Assembly (NCBI GenBank): GCA_030425205.1
Contig: JAUIAP010000020.1
Location: 1 to 64,000 of the forward strand
Direction of reading: 5' to 3'
DNA from: Anaerolineae bacterium
GTDB lineage: Bacteria; Chloroflexota; Anaerolineae; Promineifilales; Promineifilaceae
DNA: 64,000 nucleotides
Shown here: one piece after another, positions 40,301 through 49,200 of the stretch
Position numbering within the stretch: position 1 is the first letter of the stretch
How the letters are laid out: every line of letters begins with the position of its first letter
Translations under genes and position numbers: made by a program
The notes under the pieces: model-generated
The model's input: only the letters and a program-made list of their open reading frames with translations
Databases searched by the model: none
Told to the model about the DNA's origin: nothing

Positions 40301-43230
40301 AGCGGATCGGTCGCCAGCGAGAGCGGAACAAGCGCGGAGAGCGTTCCATCTCTATTTTCACTGACCGTGATTTGGAAGTCATCCATCTTGTCCGCGTCGA
40401 TCATCGTGTTCAGGCTGCCATTGACGATGTTGCCCAGCGGGGAACAGAGGAGCGTTTCACCATCTTGCGCAATGCGGATAGCATGTTCGCCATCGGCGAT
40501 ATCTGTTATATCGTTTATTCCGCTTAGGTTTATGTACTGATCGGTCGCAAAATCGCTCAATGACATGACGGTTGTTCCTAGCGCGGAACAGTCGCCCGTC
40601 CTCACCTCTGCATCATAGCTTTGGCTTGGATCTGCAACTTCAAAGTAAAAGAGCGCATCGTTGCCATTTTGCACCTGTTGGAGCGTCCCAAACGGTTTGG
40701 CTGGCTCCTGCATGTAAATCGAAAGCGTGCGTGTGCCTTTTACCAAGCTGGGAATCGGTTCACAGTGGGTTCCGCCGCTGCCCGTAAAGGAGATGACGTG
40801 ACCCCCGTTGGCATAGGTTCCCAAACGTGTGTTGTTGCTATATGCACCGCCAACTGTCGCAAACGGTTGTGACCAAACGGTTGTATTGCTGGCGCATGTG
40901 CCACTGCCGATTGTCAACGCACCGGGAATGTTATATGCAAGGCTTTTCACCGTAATCGTGACCGCTTCTCCGTTGGCGGTCAGATCGAATGCACTCAGGA
41001 TGCGACCCGCTTGGGTGAGCGGAATTTCGAGATCGGCCGAAACGCGCGGCAGGTCAAGCGTGTTGCCCGGCAGCGTCACTTCGAGCATCGGTGTGAGCCG
41101 CATGTCGCCATAGTAGCGGCTGTCAATGTTGTTGAAAATGTCGATTGATTCGGGGATCGAGCCATCGACGTTGCCAAATGTGGTTGAATTGTGGCGTTGA
41201 ATCTGCCCTTCGGTGTCACCCGTCGGCCAATCTAGCACGTTGAGCGCATAGGAGAGATGTTCGGGGATGGTCGGCCGAATTTGGAAATCAACCATAATCG
41301 GCTCATTTGCCGCCACAGCTTCCAATTGCAACGTCATCGGCGTCGTGCGGTTAAACGCCGTTCCGAACTTATGGAGCGGAGCTGCATCCATGTTGTCCGA
41401 TACACCGTCGTTGTCGCTGTCAAAGTCGAAGATGTCGGGTTCGCCGTCGCCGTCGGTGTCTTCGCAGCGGATTGTTGTTGTCCACGGACTATTGCCGCTT
41501 GCGCTGCCGCGATAGTCGTCTGTAATCTGCGTGCGGCGCATTGCGGGGCATTCGATACCATCCACAAGTCCGTCGCCATCGCTGTCTGGACTTAGCGGAT
41601 TAGAGTAGCGGCGTTGGTTGGGATCGGCCGAATTTAGCGGCATCAAGAACCCTTTCACTTCGGCCCCATCGGTAATGCCGTCCCCGTCGGTGTCCTTGAC
41701 TTGGGCAAGCGTGCCGAGATAAAGAACCTCTTCCGCATCATTAAGCCCGTCGAGATCGGTATCGAAATAGAACGGATCAGGACAGGCGGGGTCACCTTGA
41801 TTTTTGTCCCCCACATACCAGCCACTGCGTTCAGGGCAGATCGCCACCTCTGCGCCGTCCGACATCCCGTCACCGTCGCTGTCGGGGTTGGTCGAACTGG
41901 TGAACCATGGAGCTTCAAGATCATCTTCGAGACCATCACCATCGGTGTCTACGCCTTCAGCGGTTGGGACGGAGCGTGTATCGTCAGAAGGCAGAATTTT
42001 TTCAATCGTTTGTTCCGTTTCGATCTGCTGTCGGCCGATATCAAGCGGGGAAGTCGTGGTGTCAAAAATCGCTTCGTAGGCGGTGTTCGCTATATTTTGC
42101 AGCGCATCGCTGGCGGAGGGTTCTGCTTCAGCGGTCGCTAGATGGGAGAAGCGGGCGTTAAATCGGCCGATTTGCCCCAAATCCACAATGCTCCCTAACG
42201 GCGCAAATGCCATCTGCAATGAGAGGGCGGTGGCGACCGCTTTGTGGGTGCGTTTCGGCCGATACAGCACCAGCCCAACTGCCACAAACAGTCCGACCAT
42301 CACAACGGTTAGATTCTCCAAAAGATCAGATCGCTTGAGCTGTTGGACAACACCGCCAAAATCCCACTGACCGCTATTTTGCGAATTGCAATCCCCAAAA
42401 CACAACGCGGGTAGAAAAGAGCTTTGTCCTTTCCCTTCAAACTCGGTAAATGTCGTCACCACATCAACGATGACGCGCTCCCCGTTGCGCTGAACGGGAT
42501 ACTCCATCGACACTTCCATCCGCACGGGCAACCCATCACGGCCAACCCACGCCTCCCCGTGCGCGACCATGCGCTTAAAGACGTTGCTCGCTCCCAGCGA
42601 AACGCCGCGTGGCAACTCCCCGCTGTCGCGCAGTTGATCTTGGAACTGCTGGCGCATATATTCGGCATACTCGTCACCGTTGAGCGTGAAGCGATAGCGG
42701 TCGTAGCTGACCGATTGCAGCCCACCGTCGCGGGATGGCACATCGCTTGTCGCACTGCCCAGCAGCACGACATTTTGCGCGGCCGCAAGAAATGCGGCTG
42801 CATCTCCCGACGGGGCAAATTGACCGCTGAAATCGTCCATCTCTTGCCATTCGGCCGATTGTGTGGTTCGGCCGAATGCCCGCGACCCTTCAACCTTAAC
42901 TTCAATCGCTCGATTACCCTGTCGCGCCGTTGCAGGATCATCCCAAATCGTCAGATTTAGAATGCCGGCCGAACGGTCACTCATCCCTTCGACAAAGAGC
43001 GACTCTTCACGCGCCGTCTGCCCAACCGCCGTAATACGTGCGGCGGGCAGGGTCGTTTGGGTAACGCGGCTTTCAAAACTATATTGGCCTGCATTTTCGG
43101 TGTTTTGCCACGCGTCATGCAGAATGATGTCGCCGTCTGTTTGTGCGCCACCACGACGAGCAAACAGAAACAGCACGCCTAGTGCAAGACTAAGGATGAT
43201 TATGAGTTGATACGGTTTGCGAAGTGACAT
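31303..43230 (-). CDS. Giant (3975-residue) LamG/TSP3 surface protein with internal membrane block
   Basis: Start 43230 was chosen over 43266 because AAGGAG lies eight bases upstream. Order: N-terminal membrane segment (about 8-27); LppX/LolA-like domain (40-260); second membrane segment (303-327); TSP3 calcium repeats (DTDGDG, DSDGDG; about 425-613); beta-rich region; polytopic hydrophobic block (about 1513-1620); second TSP3 array (1850-1950); LamG-like domains near 1990, 2320, 2645, 2880, 3360 and 3570; Ig-like segments between 3050 and 3350; C-terminal membrane segment (3945-3967) and basic RRKTKQ tail. LamG and TSP3 domains suggest calcium-dependent binding of polysaccharide or protein outside the cell. 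The midway membrane block is unusual. No protease, sortase or toxin motif seen. Paralogue of the broken gene downstream; the SARP-type regulator lies 68 bases upstream on the same strand. Confidence 0.85.
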   Translation of the reverse strand: MSLRKPYQLIIILSLALGVLFLFARRGGAQTDGDIILHDAWQNTENAGQYSFESRVTQTTLPAARITAVGQTAREESLFVEGMSDRSAGILNLTIWDDPATARQGNRAIEVKVEGSRAFGRTTQSAEWQEMDDFSGQFAPSGDAAAFLAAAQNVVLLGSATSDVPSRDGGLQSVSYDRYRFTLNGDEYAEYMRQQFQDQLRDSGELPRGVSLGASNVFKRMVAHGEAWVGRDGLPVRMEVSMEYPVQRNGERVIVDVVTTFTEFEGKGQSSFLPALCFGDCNSQNSGQWDFGGVVQQLKRSDLLENLTVVMVGLFVAVGLVLYRPKRTHKAVATALSLQMAFAPLGSIVDLGQIGRFNARFSHLATAEAEPSASDALQNIANTAYEAIFDTTTSPLDIGRQQIETEQTIEKILPSDDTRSVPTAEGVDTDGDGLEDDLEAPWFTSSTNPDSDGDGMSDGAEVAICPERSGWYVGDKNQGDPACPDPFYFDTDLDGLNDAEEVLYLGTLAQVKDTDGDGITDGAEVKGFLMPLNSADPNQRRYSNPLSPDSDGDGLVDGIECPAMRRTQITDDYRGSASGNSPWTTTIRCEDTDGDGEPDIFDFDSDNDGVSDNMDAAPLHKFGTAFNRTTPMTLQLEAVAANEPIMVDFQIRPTIPEHLSYALNVLDWPTGDTEGQIQRHNSTTFGNVDGSIPESIDIFNNIDSRYYGDMRLTPMLEVTLPGNTLDLPRVSADLEIPLTQAGRILSAFDLTANGEAVTITVKSLAYNIPGALTIGSGTCASNTTVWSQPFATVGGAYSNNTRLGTYANGGHVISFTGSGGTHCEPIPSLVKGTRTLSIYMQEPAKPFGTLQQVQNGNDALFYFEVADPSQSYDAEVRTGDCSALGTTVMSLSDFATDQYINLSGINDITDIADGEHAIRIAQDGETLLCSPLGNIVNGSLNTMIDADKMDDFQITVSENRDGTLSALVPLSLATDPLTGRTEAFNGRMFYERNTSATLSNTVNLVWLVTVLTDYCPDDDCDHPFAVENRPQIVHTYKDESWFVTGLNVTEELGLSGAVVFEDAAAESDTLDEREGNLVEWDDNLWHLANGLQRIFIEGVDCDSADGTTCSATPNGVRDLRIGDIDARWGSGTNTSAEKRWDIPLDALKVQNFNYQHPGEMEGLLNVTIPSLLDNNFGDGTFPFTSTLGSPTTQVFPTLLIATEQSYRGIGMESTANTATSGNTLTIDFDPGAATDKIEPVTATTLSWKPFRYSDGDWEAMPIEQYWDRLELMLPTSSEYLPDGDLEKEFEAAADIRFTQVAYLTIFAGIGNVVEVENNGARQNMWTITEGAAVTDKDIQTVASVINATGKAKGALTKAFLEPMYEVLDFEHSVYKRAQQTGRQRMVAKLEYTYKGSVGRAIKQAGLKITGWERLTSNAKNVTLTGKARAAGGALTSTAAQLLVGTSKSIASMSNDKDNSTQQTVIRTLEGIGIAQSLGDNLKKVDKFFKIKAKLGSNTKSFSALTDSLKAGKAARVVAIVGLVVEGLLAVGIFIYQMLAAGVGFFTLQFNAALSGIVANLIVSVLLAALASTGVGAIIVGIIGLIDSLISLICGVAAPDVEERSVAVQWVCKGITGVLGEAVAYFIYDATDIIDLDNPHRMSLTTLDPRLFNEAAGFVPGASMQVDVAVRNKIQTQSFDSPLSLLYGWQFNEANTRSATFVYQMVGSAETDEDKQIHNGVKLDGNPNGWNALGNDTYDQIFNVVPLPGLVTLPNAGINVQLPAFLAEGYASPTQECITWPNPLLFPPVIPECHLSSRNESNYIDLGLKFDVFPASLNDFYDLTPTGSDSYALAWGWGTADKVRFPPLVDADGDGLYAGIDPNDSLFDTDGDGVTDLQELRIGTNPESSNSDGDALTDLEEVRFGSDPLRADSDGDGLNDDLEKTGWSIGYNYINGETSLSWAYSDPLTADADNDNVLDQRERALGLSPRAASDPSVMRYETDLRETDSAQLLVRFDETAAATTFVDSSSPASLSNGQCSDTQCPISGVQGLAVNAAYFDGNDVVSLGYIPKINQLTNNFTVAAWVNPDNISGRKRFVTISRTYGADGFGFGMDNGNLLFTAYGVVDFNGTAASAIPLGEWSHVAAVVELVGGQTRVSFYVNGELSEQVTHNIAGMSPSSNDDVLIGSSTNVNATTLNEPFVGFIDEVVIYNTPLDVGGIFYALYNAYNLDDDIVTGDAPLTFTTEIESKLLARNIEGLLQTETPAFLNGGLAPRNFNLPPRGILPPETQTFTFNSVPASGQYEITQTASAVIDVQPPKVIEQTENLVYQKESADNYDGVSDYYSVSSQSRYNLNSTDFTLSLWVQQLPNGTDRRGVFGYRSGKNNGYPSVLLIGTTLIFGYGTGSSWTELSMANALPFDGRWHHVALSFDRVNGANNSVADVYIDQTYKGTLNFGSSRPNSAYQQFDIGRSSQTARFKFTQFKLECEADGPGDGEYNINYWSSGDYTDREYWHDSGSDGANFTSIASVGWREFEGTAYVSVCENDTDGSDRTTCDGDDERMKRSVSANNIIFRTNEPSYIQSTDVKFSTTPNDPTCGFWDGYDDIAQLRWEFENDSLPYDGAIKDVRLYTRAFNATQITDLYASNVEISRFKMDERPGATLFNDALNLTVGSCSGTSCPTTGLPGRETVAVHFDGVNDYIEANDVSPYVTAAANHPDIQENGLTVAGWFKPDMDFPNFDTEPYLMGFHDSNGNNRFMIGIIAEGVDRFKVRVYDGLTNISTITPNSFARGEWHHIYFSVNYLVTSEGNAAISVNGNRENLFTMNTKPTSTGRFSIGQDWDGNTASDFYKGFADEIVVKRDGDQGGGAVAESYRVPSKVFHADDLSDITNPRPQDPTISAGQIYGAYDFNGRSDSLFGAFPSNSFTIMAWVYPRNATGNGSPTYRPIAGSQFNPTIWLGLVDGKPAFYDNASNVIIDERALPEEQWSHVAFRRVDGVHQIFVNGALVESGTATGNFTGSLFLGGANFPGTSTTHYFDGLLDEVAFYFGYADIAEEEIANIYNFQVTWVDEERRTKFTVDREPSTVELTQAGQWLPLKEQVILLDSADQHSYVASTLMIYADSLYNSQGFNFASPCEDAVSGQAFCGLFKPQSEGEYQFDIHAIDAAGNLNETVATQYLFVDGSAPTVSVDALPATPFAATSTTDPTLWTVALRGGVSDPNLADGSGSSGLASVTVTLYDANGVSVGAPPEQTVLVTAGGWSHQYVIRADNPTGLYTGEVVAIDKVGNKTVFPIPAFTIDNTDPSSVVTEINAPKATVGNGRSSVEVTQYLNASSSLEGTVTENPISAETQQTVAGIQAVEVAFEPINGSAFAASAFPTGLELFLPFDENNVSETGSNDSYRDVVNGSVASCSGASCPTPGIDGRNGRGIHFDGVDDQLSLGVLAGVSDATNNVEVGAWIKLDDVGGDKPIIATDISQSSSNGWAFTVRADGGLRFDTFGVKQYDTTAVTLKPNVWYHVAAKLYTTNEVAFYVNDVYIEAVSHSAPGNANSDDALLIGASSTGRFAGVIDGLYIKTATNYYEPEAQSLQGDAPTLHLTFDDAPTDEVGGMDVDVTVTGGDSDNSYTGIIGANSLLFGNAFGIDRVSLLEVSAEKGVLVNPYDQWTLSFWMSEMGEGEIVFRENDSGFTLFTLAYSGSADSFTYSDANAFSYTIPITNSSGLHHYAFVWDYSDMTVYVDGVAVQTNYSDLALDYPAGYMSIGGDATPFALDDLQIHQRLLSADEIAAMTQTNWQQASLPSRAVGAESADWTAQIPDGLEGFYTVRSRGTDSVGNVDEEPPAIWSGVVDTLAPRITDFEMQDLGGGQEQYNFIITDFNLVVDEIEWPEQCTIYPTETTFDATWYLAGEAQLGSDIERTTKLEVSCLVNAPLPPNTSFVFCDGMNNCTTIDMNGNVVPTAITLQNGAITTTTNTLLVILLLTLMGAATLLIQRRKTKQVL

Positions 43231-43298
43231 TAGGAAGCTCCTTTTTACAAGTATGCTCCGCATCATAACAGGTAATCGTATCGAGATCGTATCGAGAA

Positions 43299-46073
43299 TT
43301 AATCGAGCAGCGTTTCAGCATAGGCAACCGCCTCTGCCAAGCTCCATGTCGCTCCTTCGGCCGCCCTGCGAGCATACTGTTCGACCCCTAATTCGGCTTG
43401 CTGTACGGCCATCGCTGACTCAAAACGTTGTGCATAGCTCGGCGGCCAGCCAACGCGCATCGTTTGGCTCAACTGGCGAAACGCGCTCATGAGTCGTGCG
43501 CCAACGGCACTATCCTGCTGCTCCGCGATAGTTGGCAAGTAGACGAGTTGTGCATACTGATTATCTGTGCGGCGTGCGAGCGCAAATCCTTCGCGGATAT
43601 ATTCGGCCGAATTCGGCCGAATCGCCGCCAACGTCAAGAGATAGAGCGTCATATCACTGCCGTAGTCGCGCAGAAACTGCTCACAGTCGTCAATGGGCAG
43701 CCGTGCAATCGCCTCGCGCTCCCCCGTGCGCAGCAGCAAACTCGCCAAGTTGAGCGTCGCTGCGGCCAGCGTTGGGGTCAGCTCGTCATGGCGTGCGCGT
43801 TCGAGTGCGATGCTCTCCCTGACCAGTTCACGCGCCCGCACGGGATCACCGCCCCGGCTGGCGACAATGCCAAAGTAGTTGAGCGTGCTGGCGAGCAGGT
43901 CGCTATCCTTGTGCTGGCGTGCCAGTTGCAACGCTTCCTCAAAATAGTGATACGCCCGCGCAAAATCTCCGCCACGCTGCACCCATATCCCCGCATCTTG
44001 CAGCAACTCAATCTGCGTCGTCGTCTGAAGCTGATCGCGCTGTTGCAACAGCGTTTCACACCAGTAGATGCCATCCGCAATCCGCGCATACCAACGCCAG
44101 TAGGTGTAAAGACCGATCACGATGGTGGCCGCTTTTTCGGCCGAATGGGTCGCCCCCCACTGCAACGCCGCTTGCCAATTCTGCTCTTCCCGCAATAGCC
44201 GCTGTAACCATTCGGGCGGCGCGGTATCCTCTAACACCTGCTTGGCCGTCTGCGCAAGCTGGGCAAAATAGTCGAGATGCTGTGTTCGCAAGGCGTCGGT
44301 CGTGGCAAGCTGGCGTCGTGCAAATTGGCGCAACGTGTGGAGCATCCAGAAGCGCGGCTCATCGGTCGCCTGATCGCGCATGATGAGGTGACGATCGGCC
44401 AATCCGGTCAGCTTATCGAGAATGTCGATGGGCAGGGCAGCGGGATTGGGTGATTTTCGGCCGAATATCACCGCCCCGACCGCCGCAGGCGTAAAGCCTC
44501 CCACAAAGATAGACAACGCAGCAAATAGCTGTTTTTCATCCGCCGCCAACAGGTTGTAACTCCACTGAATCGCGGCGGTCAATGTGCGATGACGCGCGCT
44601 CACATCGTGGGCGGTGGTCGCCAACAGGTCGAGATTGTCTTGCCATTGCGACACGATGACTGGCAGCGGCAGATGACGCACGCGCGCGGCGGCCAGCTCA
44701 ATTGCCAGCGGCAGATAGTCGAGCTGTTGGCACAGTTGGGCGATCAGAGGGGACGTTGTCGGGGTGGGTTTGAAGCGCACATCGGCCGATTGTGCGCGGC
44801 TGATAAATAGCTCTTGGGCAACGGCTGGGTCGAGTGGGTCGAGCGGCAACACGTGTTCGGCCGCGAGGTTGAGTGTCACCTGACTCGTCACCAACAGGCG
44901 CAGTCGCGCCGCCCGCATCAGCAGTTGGGCAATCAGTGCTGGAACGGCTGGCAAATGTTCGCAATTGTCCAAAAGCAGCAATGTTTCTCGGTAACGCAAC
45001 AGGTCGAGCAGTTCAGAGAACAGGTCATTTTGCGAGGCGACGCGCAACTGCAATGCCTTGCCAATCGCCGCCAACACCTGTTGTTCCGTTGCACAATCGG
45101 CAAGCGGGACAAAGTAGATGCCGTCGGGAAAGTGGTCGGTCGCATGTAAGGTGCGTGCGACGGTCAGTGCGAGTGTCGTCTTGCCGATTCCGCTTGGCCC
45201 CGTCAACGTCAAGAGGCGCGTTGGACTGGTGGTCAACAGCGCGCAAATTTGCTGTTGCGCAGCCGTGCGCCCCAACACCGTGCGCGGCAGCGTGGGCAGA
45301 TTGTGTCGATTGTCGGGTTTGGCGGTTTGCGTTGGGCTGGAAAGCTGGAGGATGGCGCGCAGTTGGTCGGATGGGGCGTGTTGGCGAATGGCGGCGATCA
45401 ACTGTTGCGTGCGGGGATGCGGCTCGGTGGCAATTTCGGCCGAAAGTTCCCGCTCAAACTGCTCATATCGCTGCACCGCAGCCGCCACATTGCCCGAAAT
45501 CGCCTCGGCCAACAGTGCTAGCTGCACGCCCTCCTCACGCAGTGGGTCATGCTGCAACAGTTGCTCAGCATAGCGCAACCGCATATCTTCATCGGCCGCG
45601 CCACGTGCCAACTTTTGCAGTGCAACCAGCAGTTGGTTGTGCAGCCGCTCCCGTTCAAAGAGCAGCCACGCATCATCACTCATTGGCAATAACGGAGCGG
45701 TTTGCAGCGCGACTGCGTCAGTCGTGTGACCGCCTTGCAACAGTTGCGCAAACGCGGCCACATCGAGCCAATAGTTGGCAAGCGGATTCCACTGGATACG
45801 CCCACGCTGACTGATGATCCAATCGCCCTCTGGCAAAACGCGACGTAAATCGTAGAGATGACGGCGCAGATTCGCGCGCGCCCGCTGTTCTGCAACGTCG
45901 GGCCAAAGCGCAAAGGCAACGCTGTCCCGCAGATTGGCGCGTTGGCGATTGAGCAAGAGATAGGCGAGCAACGGCGTACATTTTGGCAGCGCGTCAAAGG
46001 GCAGGTGCGCGTCAGCATAGCGCAACCCCAACTCGCCAAACAGGCTGATATAAAGCGTGCCCCTTGTTGTCAT
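43299..46073 (-). CDS. SARP-like regulator: BTAD, NB-ARC ATPase, TPR
   Basis: 924 residues. Residues 1-100 form an OmpR-type winged helix as in AfsR/SARP proteins (FALWPDVAEQRARANLRRHLYDLRR), 101-235 the bacterial transcriptional activation domain with helical repeats (RYEQFERELSAEIATEPHP), 265-540 an NB-ARC-type ATPase with Walker A TGPSGIGKTT (291-300) and Walker B-like LLLLDNCEHL, and the rest TPR-like helices. Such proteins activate nearby genes on an ATP- and signal-dependent switch. It sits between two giant surface-protein genes, same strand, so it is a candidate regulator of one or both; no binding site was recognised. Confidence 0.88.
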   Translation of the reverse strand: MTTRGTLYISLFGELGLRYADAHLPFDALPKCTPLLAYLLLNRQRANLRDSVAFALWPDVAEQRARANLRRHLYDLRRVLPEGDWIISQRGRIQWNPLANYWLDVAAFAQLLQGGHTTDAVALQTAPLLPMSDDAWLLFERERLHNQLLVALQKLARGAADEDMRLRYAEQLLQHDPLREEGVQLALLAEAISGNVAAAVQRYEQFERELSAEIATEPHPRTQQLIAAIRQHAPSDQLRAILQLSSPTQTAKPDNRHNLPTLPRTVLGRTAAQQQICALLTTSPTRLLTLTGPSGIGKTTLALTVARTLHATDHFPDGIYFVPLADCATEQQVLAAIGKALQLRVASQNDLFSELLDLLRYRETLLLLDNCEHLPAVPALIAQLLMRAARLRLLVTSQVTLNLAAEHVLPLDPLDPAVAQELFISRAQSADVRFKPTPTTSPLIAQLCQQLDYLPLAIELAAARVRHLPLPVIVSQWQDNLDLLATTAHDVSARHRTLTAAIQWSYNLLAADEKQLFAALSIFVGGFTPAAVGAVIFGRKSPNPAALPIDILDKLTGLADRHLIMRDQATDEPRFWMLHTLRQFARRQLATTDALRTQHLDYFAQLAQTAKQVLEDTAPPEWLQRLLREEQNWQAALQWGATHSAEKAATIVIGLYTYWRWYARIADGIYWCETLLQQRDQLQTTTQIELLQDAGIWVQRGGDFARAYHYFEEALQLARQHKDSDLLASTLNYFGIVASRGGDPVRARELVRESIALERARHDELTPTLAAATLNLASLLLRTGEREAIARLPIDDCEQFLRDYGSDMTLYLLTLAAIRPNSAEYIREGFALARRTDNQYAQLVYLPTIAEQQDSAVGARLMSAFRQLSQTMRVGWPPSYAQRFESAMAVQQAELGVEQYARRAAEGATWSLAEAVAYAETLLD

Positions 46074-46172
46074 GCCGTAAGTGTAACATCATTCGTACTT
46101 AGGTTGCGGCGCGGTTATTGCCCGTCCCACAACAATCAATCTAGTACAGCGTAAGGTGAATTGTATGGCACT

Positions 46173-46238
46173 GTCATTCCCGCGCAGGCGGGCATCAGTC
46201 TCAGAAAAAGAATGGATACCTGCCTTCGCAGGTATGAC
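46173..46238. repeat. REP-type repeat (GTCATTCCCGC)
   Basis: GTCATTCCCGCGCAGGCGGG at 46173-46192 faces its imperfect complement ending GGTATGAC at 46238 (15 of 20 positions match). This widespread intergenic repeat gives the spurious peptide VIPAQAGI when translated. A decayed partial copy is near 62505-62528. Confidence 0.75.
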
Positions 46239-46266
46239 ATGACTTACTTTACGATGTACCAGCTCT

Positions 46267-49200
46267 CTATTGCCGCGTTGTTAGATCACGCCGATAGACC
46301 ACTCGCGTTATGCCCGCCATCACCCCAACCAGTAAAACAATCGCCCACATTGCCAGCGGTTGTGCAATCGCCTGCTGTGTTAGCGTAATCTGCGTAGGCA
46401 CAACGGTCTGCTCTGGCGTGATCTCAACGGTGACGGGGATGATGACGCGCTCGGTGAATGATTTTCCGCTGCTCAACGAACAGGTCGCCTCAACGCGTAC
46501 CTCGCCCATATACGTGCCGACGGCAAAACCGGTTAGGTTGGGGGCGATGGAGAAGTCGCCAACATTGCCACTGTCATCGCTGACGACGCTGATAAATCCT
46601 TGATGGGATGAGGCTGACCACGCGGGTTTTTCGGCCGAATTCAAACCAAACACCTTGTACGCCTTCGACGGTGTTCGCACTGCATTGACAGGCACACGGA
46701 ACAGCACCGCCGCATCACCCGACAGACCGAGCAGCGGACATTCATGCTGGGTCGGTCGCTCTGGCGCACACGGGTCGGTTCCCGCTGCATCCTCTTCAAC
46801 ATCGTAGAAGCCATCCCCATCGCTGTCTGCCATGAGTGGATTGGTCTTTTTCTGGAACTCTTGCAGGTTGGTGAGGCCGTCTTCATCGGGATCGGCCGAT
46901 GCCGACGTGATGTTGTATGCCTGCTCCCACTGATCCACCATAAAGTCGATGTCGCTATCGATCTCGTCCCAGAAGTTAAAGGTCTGCTCAACGATGGCAC
47001 TTGTCACCCCATCATCGTCATACGCCCACACCGCGACCTCATAGCGTTGCCCTATCGCCATGTGCGCAATCGGCACGTTGGCCGGTGGGGTCGTGCCATC
47101 GAAGTGGAGGGAATGCAAACCACTGGTCGTTAGCGGGGTTTCACAGCCTGTCGGCTGATAGGTCAGCATGTAACCATCGGGCGTACCGCGTGTCGGCGCA
47201 TCCCAATCGACGATCAGCTCCACGTTTTGCTTGATGGCCGCCATATTTTGTACTACGCCTAGCGAGCCACCTGGACGACTGGCGACGGGCAGCACTGTCG
47301 GCGTACAGCCGCTGACGTTGCCACTTGCATCGTAGGCACGCACACAGACGGTCGTATCAACCCCATTTTGCAGCCCGTTGAGCCGCACGCGCTCAAACAG
47401 GGATGGCATCCACCAGCTAAAACCGGGATGCACGCGCCGCGTCAGTGTCAACGGCGGGTTGTTTGATGTCCAGTCGGGAATGGTGTATTCGACCAGATAG
47501 CCAGCTAAATCGGCCGATGTCAAATCCGCAAACCATGTCAAGAGCAGACCACCATTTGCCAATGTCGTGTCACCTGCCAAGCTCGGGACAGGTGGCGGTG
47601 TGTTGTCGCTGAACGTCACCGTGCCGGGCGCCCAACTGACGATATGGGCGTTGGCGTTGTGGCTATCGTCGATGCGAGCGGCGACGGCGTAACTGCCTTC
47701 CGCTAAGTGACCGACATTCCATGTGTAGCTGCCACTGTTGGCCTGAATCGCGTTTGCCAACAACGTGCCAGAGATGACGGTCGGCGTAATCGGCTGTTGT
47801 GCGGTGGGAACGTAGAACAGTTCCATCAGCACATCGTTGCCCAACGGTTGCCCCGCACGGGTCGCGTTCCAACTGAGCGTGACATCCCCATTGCCATCGG
47901 GCGACACGTCCGTTTGCGGCGCGTTCCATGTCAATGTTGGCGCGGGTGGGTCACTGGCAAAGAGCAGACGGTAGTTACTCTCGCTCCCAACGGGCAAGCC
48001 GACGTTTACACCTTCCAGAATCAGTTGCCATGTGCCAGTTTGTAACGCGCTGTCTGGCTCTGCCCAAACCGCCATGCTGACGGCCGCCTGTCCGCTGCTG
48101 AACGTTGCGGAGTAGACGGTATTGTAGGTGACGGCGTTGCTCGCGTCGATAATCACACCATCAGGGCGGCGCAGTGACACGTCGAGCGTGCCATTTTGCC
48201 AGCCCGCGAAGAAGAGCGCGCGACCTGCGCCCGCGCCGACGCTGAAGTTGCAGGTGTGCGTGCGCGTTGCTGTGCCACTGCATTCAGTGGTGGCATCTTC
48301 GACCGGCCAATCATCTACGGGGGTGTCGATGATGCTGTGGAGCAGTGTGGGCTGGAAGTAGCCGGGCGGGAAGTATTGATAGAGGTTGCTGGATTGTGCC
48401 GAACGCCGCTCATCAACTACCACTCTCCGCGATCCCCCATGCTGGTCGATCAACTTGTTGCCGTTCGTCCCCAAAATGAACGCGGGGCCACTTTCGCCAA
48501 CAAACACGCCCACCTCAGTCCCCGCAATGCCAATCGTCACCGAAACGCCCCACTCCGTTTGACTGCAACTGCTGTTTTCACAGAATTCGCCAAAGGCTAC
48601 CGTCACCTCGATGCTAAAGTCAAACGGGGGTAGCAGTGGGAAATCGACCACTTCGCCGCTATCAATCGACAGCTTCGCCCAGATGATACCGGTGAAGTGG
48701 AACGCATCGTCGTCGGGCAACCAGTGATATTTGTTTTGCCACCCTTGCCCGACCCATGCGTGAATCTGCATTCCGCCAGTGAGCAAGTTGCCGCAACACG
48801 CCACCTCCCCTTTGAACAACATATCGAACGGACTCCACGACACTTGCAACAGCAGCTCTGCATGGAGAATACCCCCGAGAAACTTGCCGTCGGCCTGTAG
48901 TTCAAACAACCCCGCCGTGTCAATCGTCAACGCGCCATGCCCCTTGGTCAGCGTCGTGCCGTCGAGCGTCTCAAATTCGAGTTCGAGCGTGATACGTGTC
49001 GAGTTGGGGCCAACATCTATCGTGCCGCCGATCAGGGTCACGCCCAGCCCCGTGCTGCCGACGGGGACGGGAACGGGGGTTTCAAACGTCAGTTGGGCGC
49101 GGCGCAACTGCACCTCATCGACAATCTCGCACAGCTTAAACGCCACTTCGATTCCCCCACCGCCCGCATCCCCAATGGCGGGCAGGGCGATGCGTCCATT

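Noticed and set aside
44873..45814. 313-residue + strand frame opposite the SARP-like gene
   Set aside because: Antisense to the NB-ARC domain, whose motifs are intact on the minus strand; the translated sequence is low in structure.
46161..46388. Small + strand frame with the peptide VIPAQAGIS
   Set aside because: This peptide is the well-known false translation of the REP-type repeat at 46173-46238.
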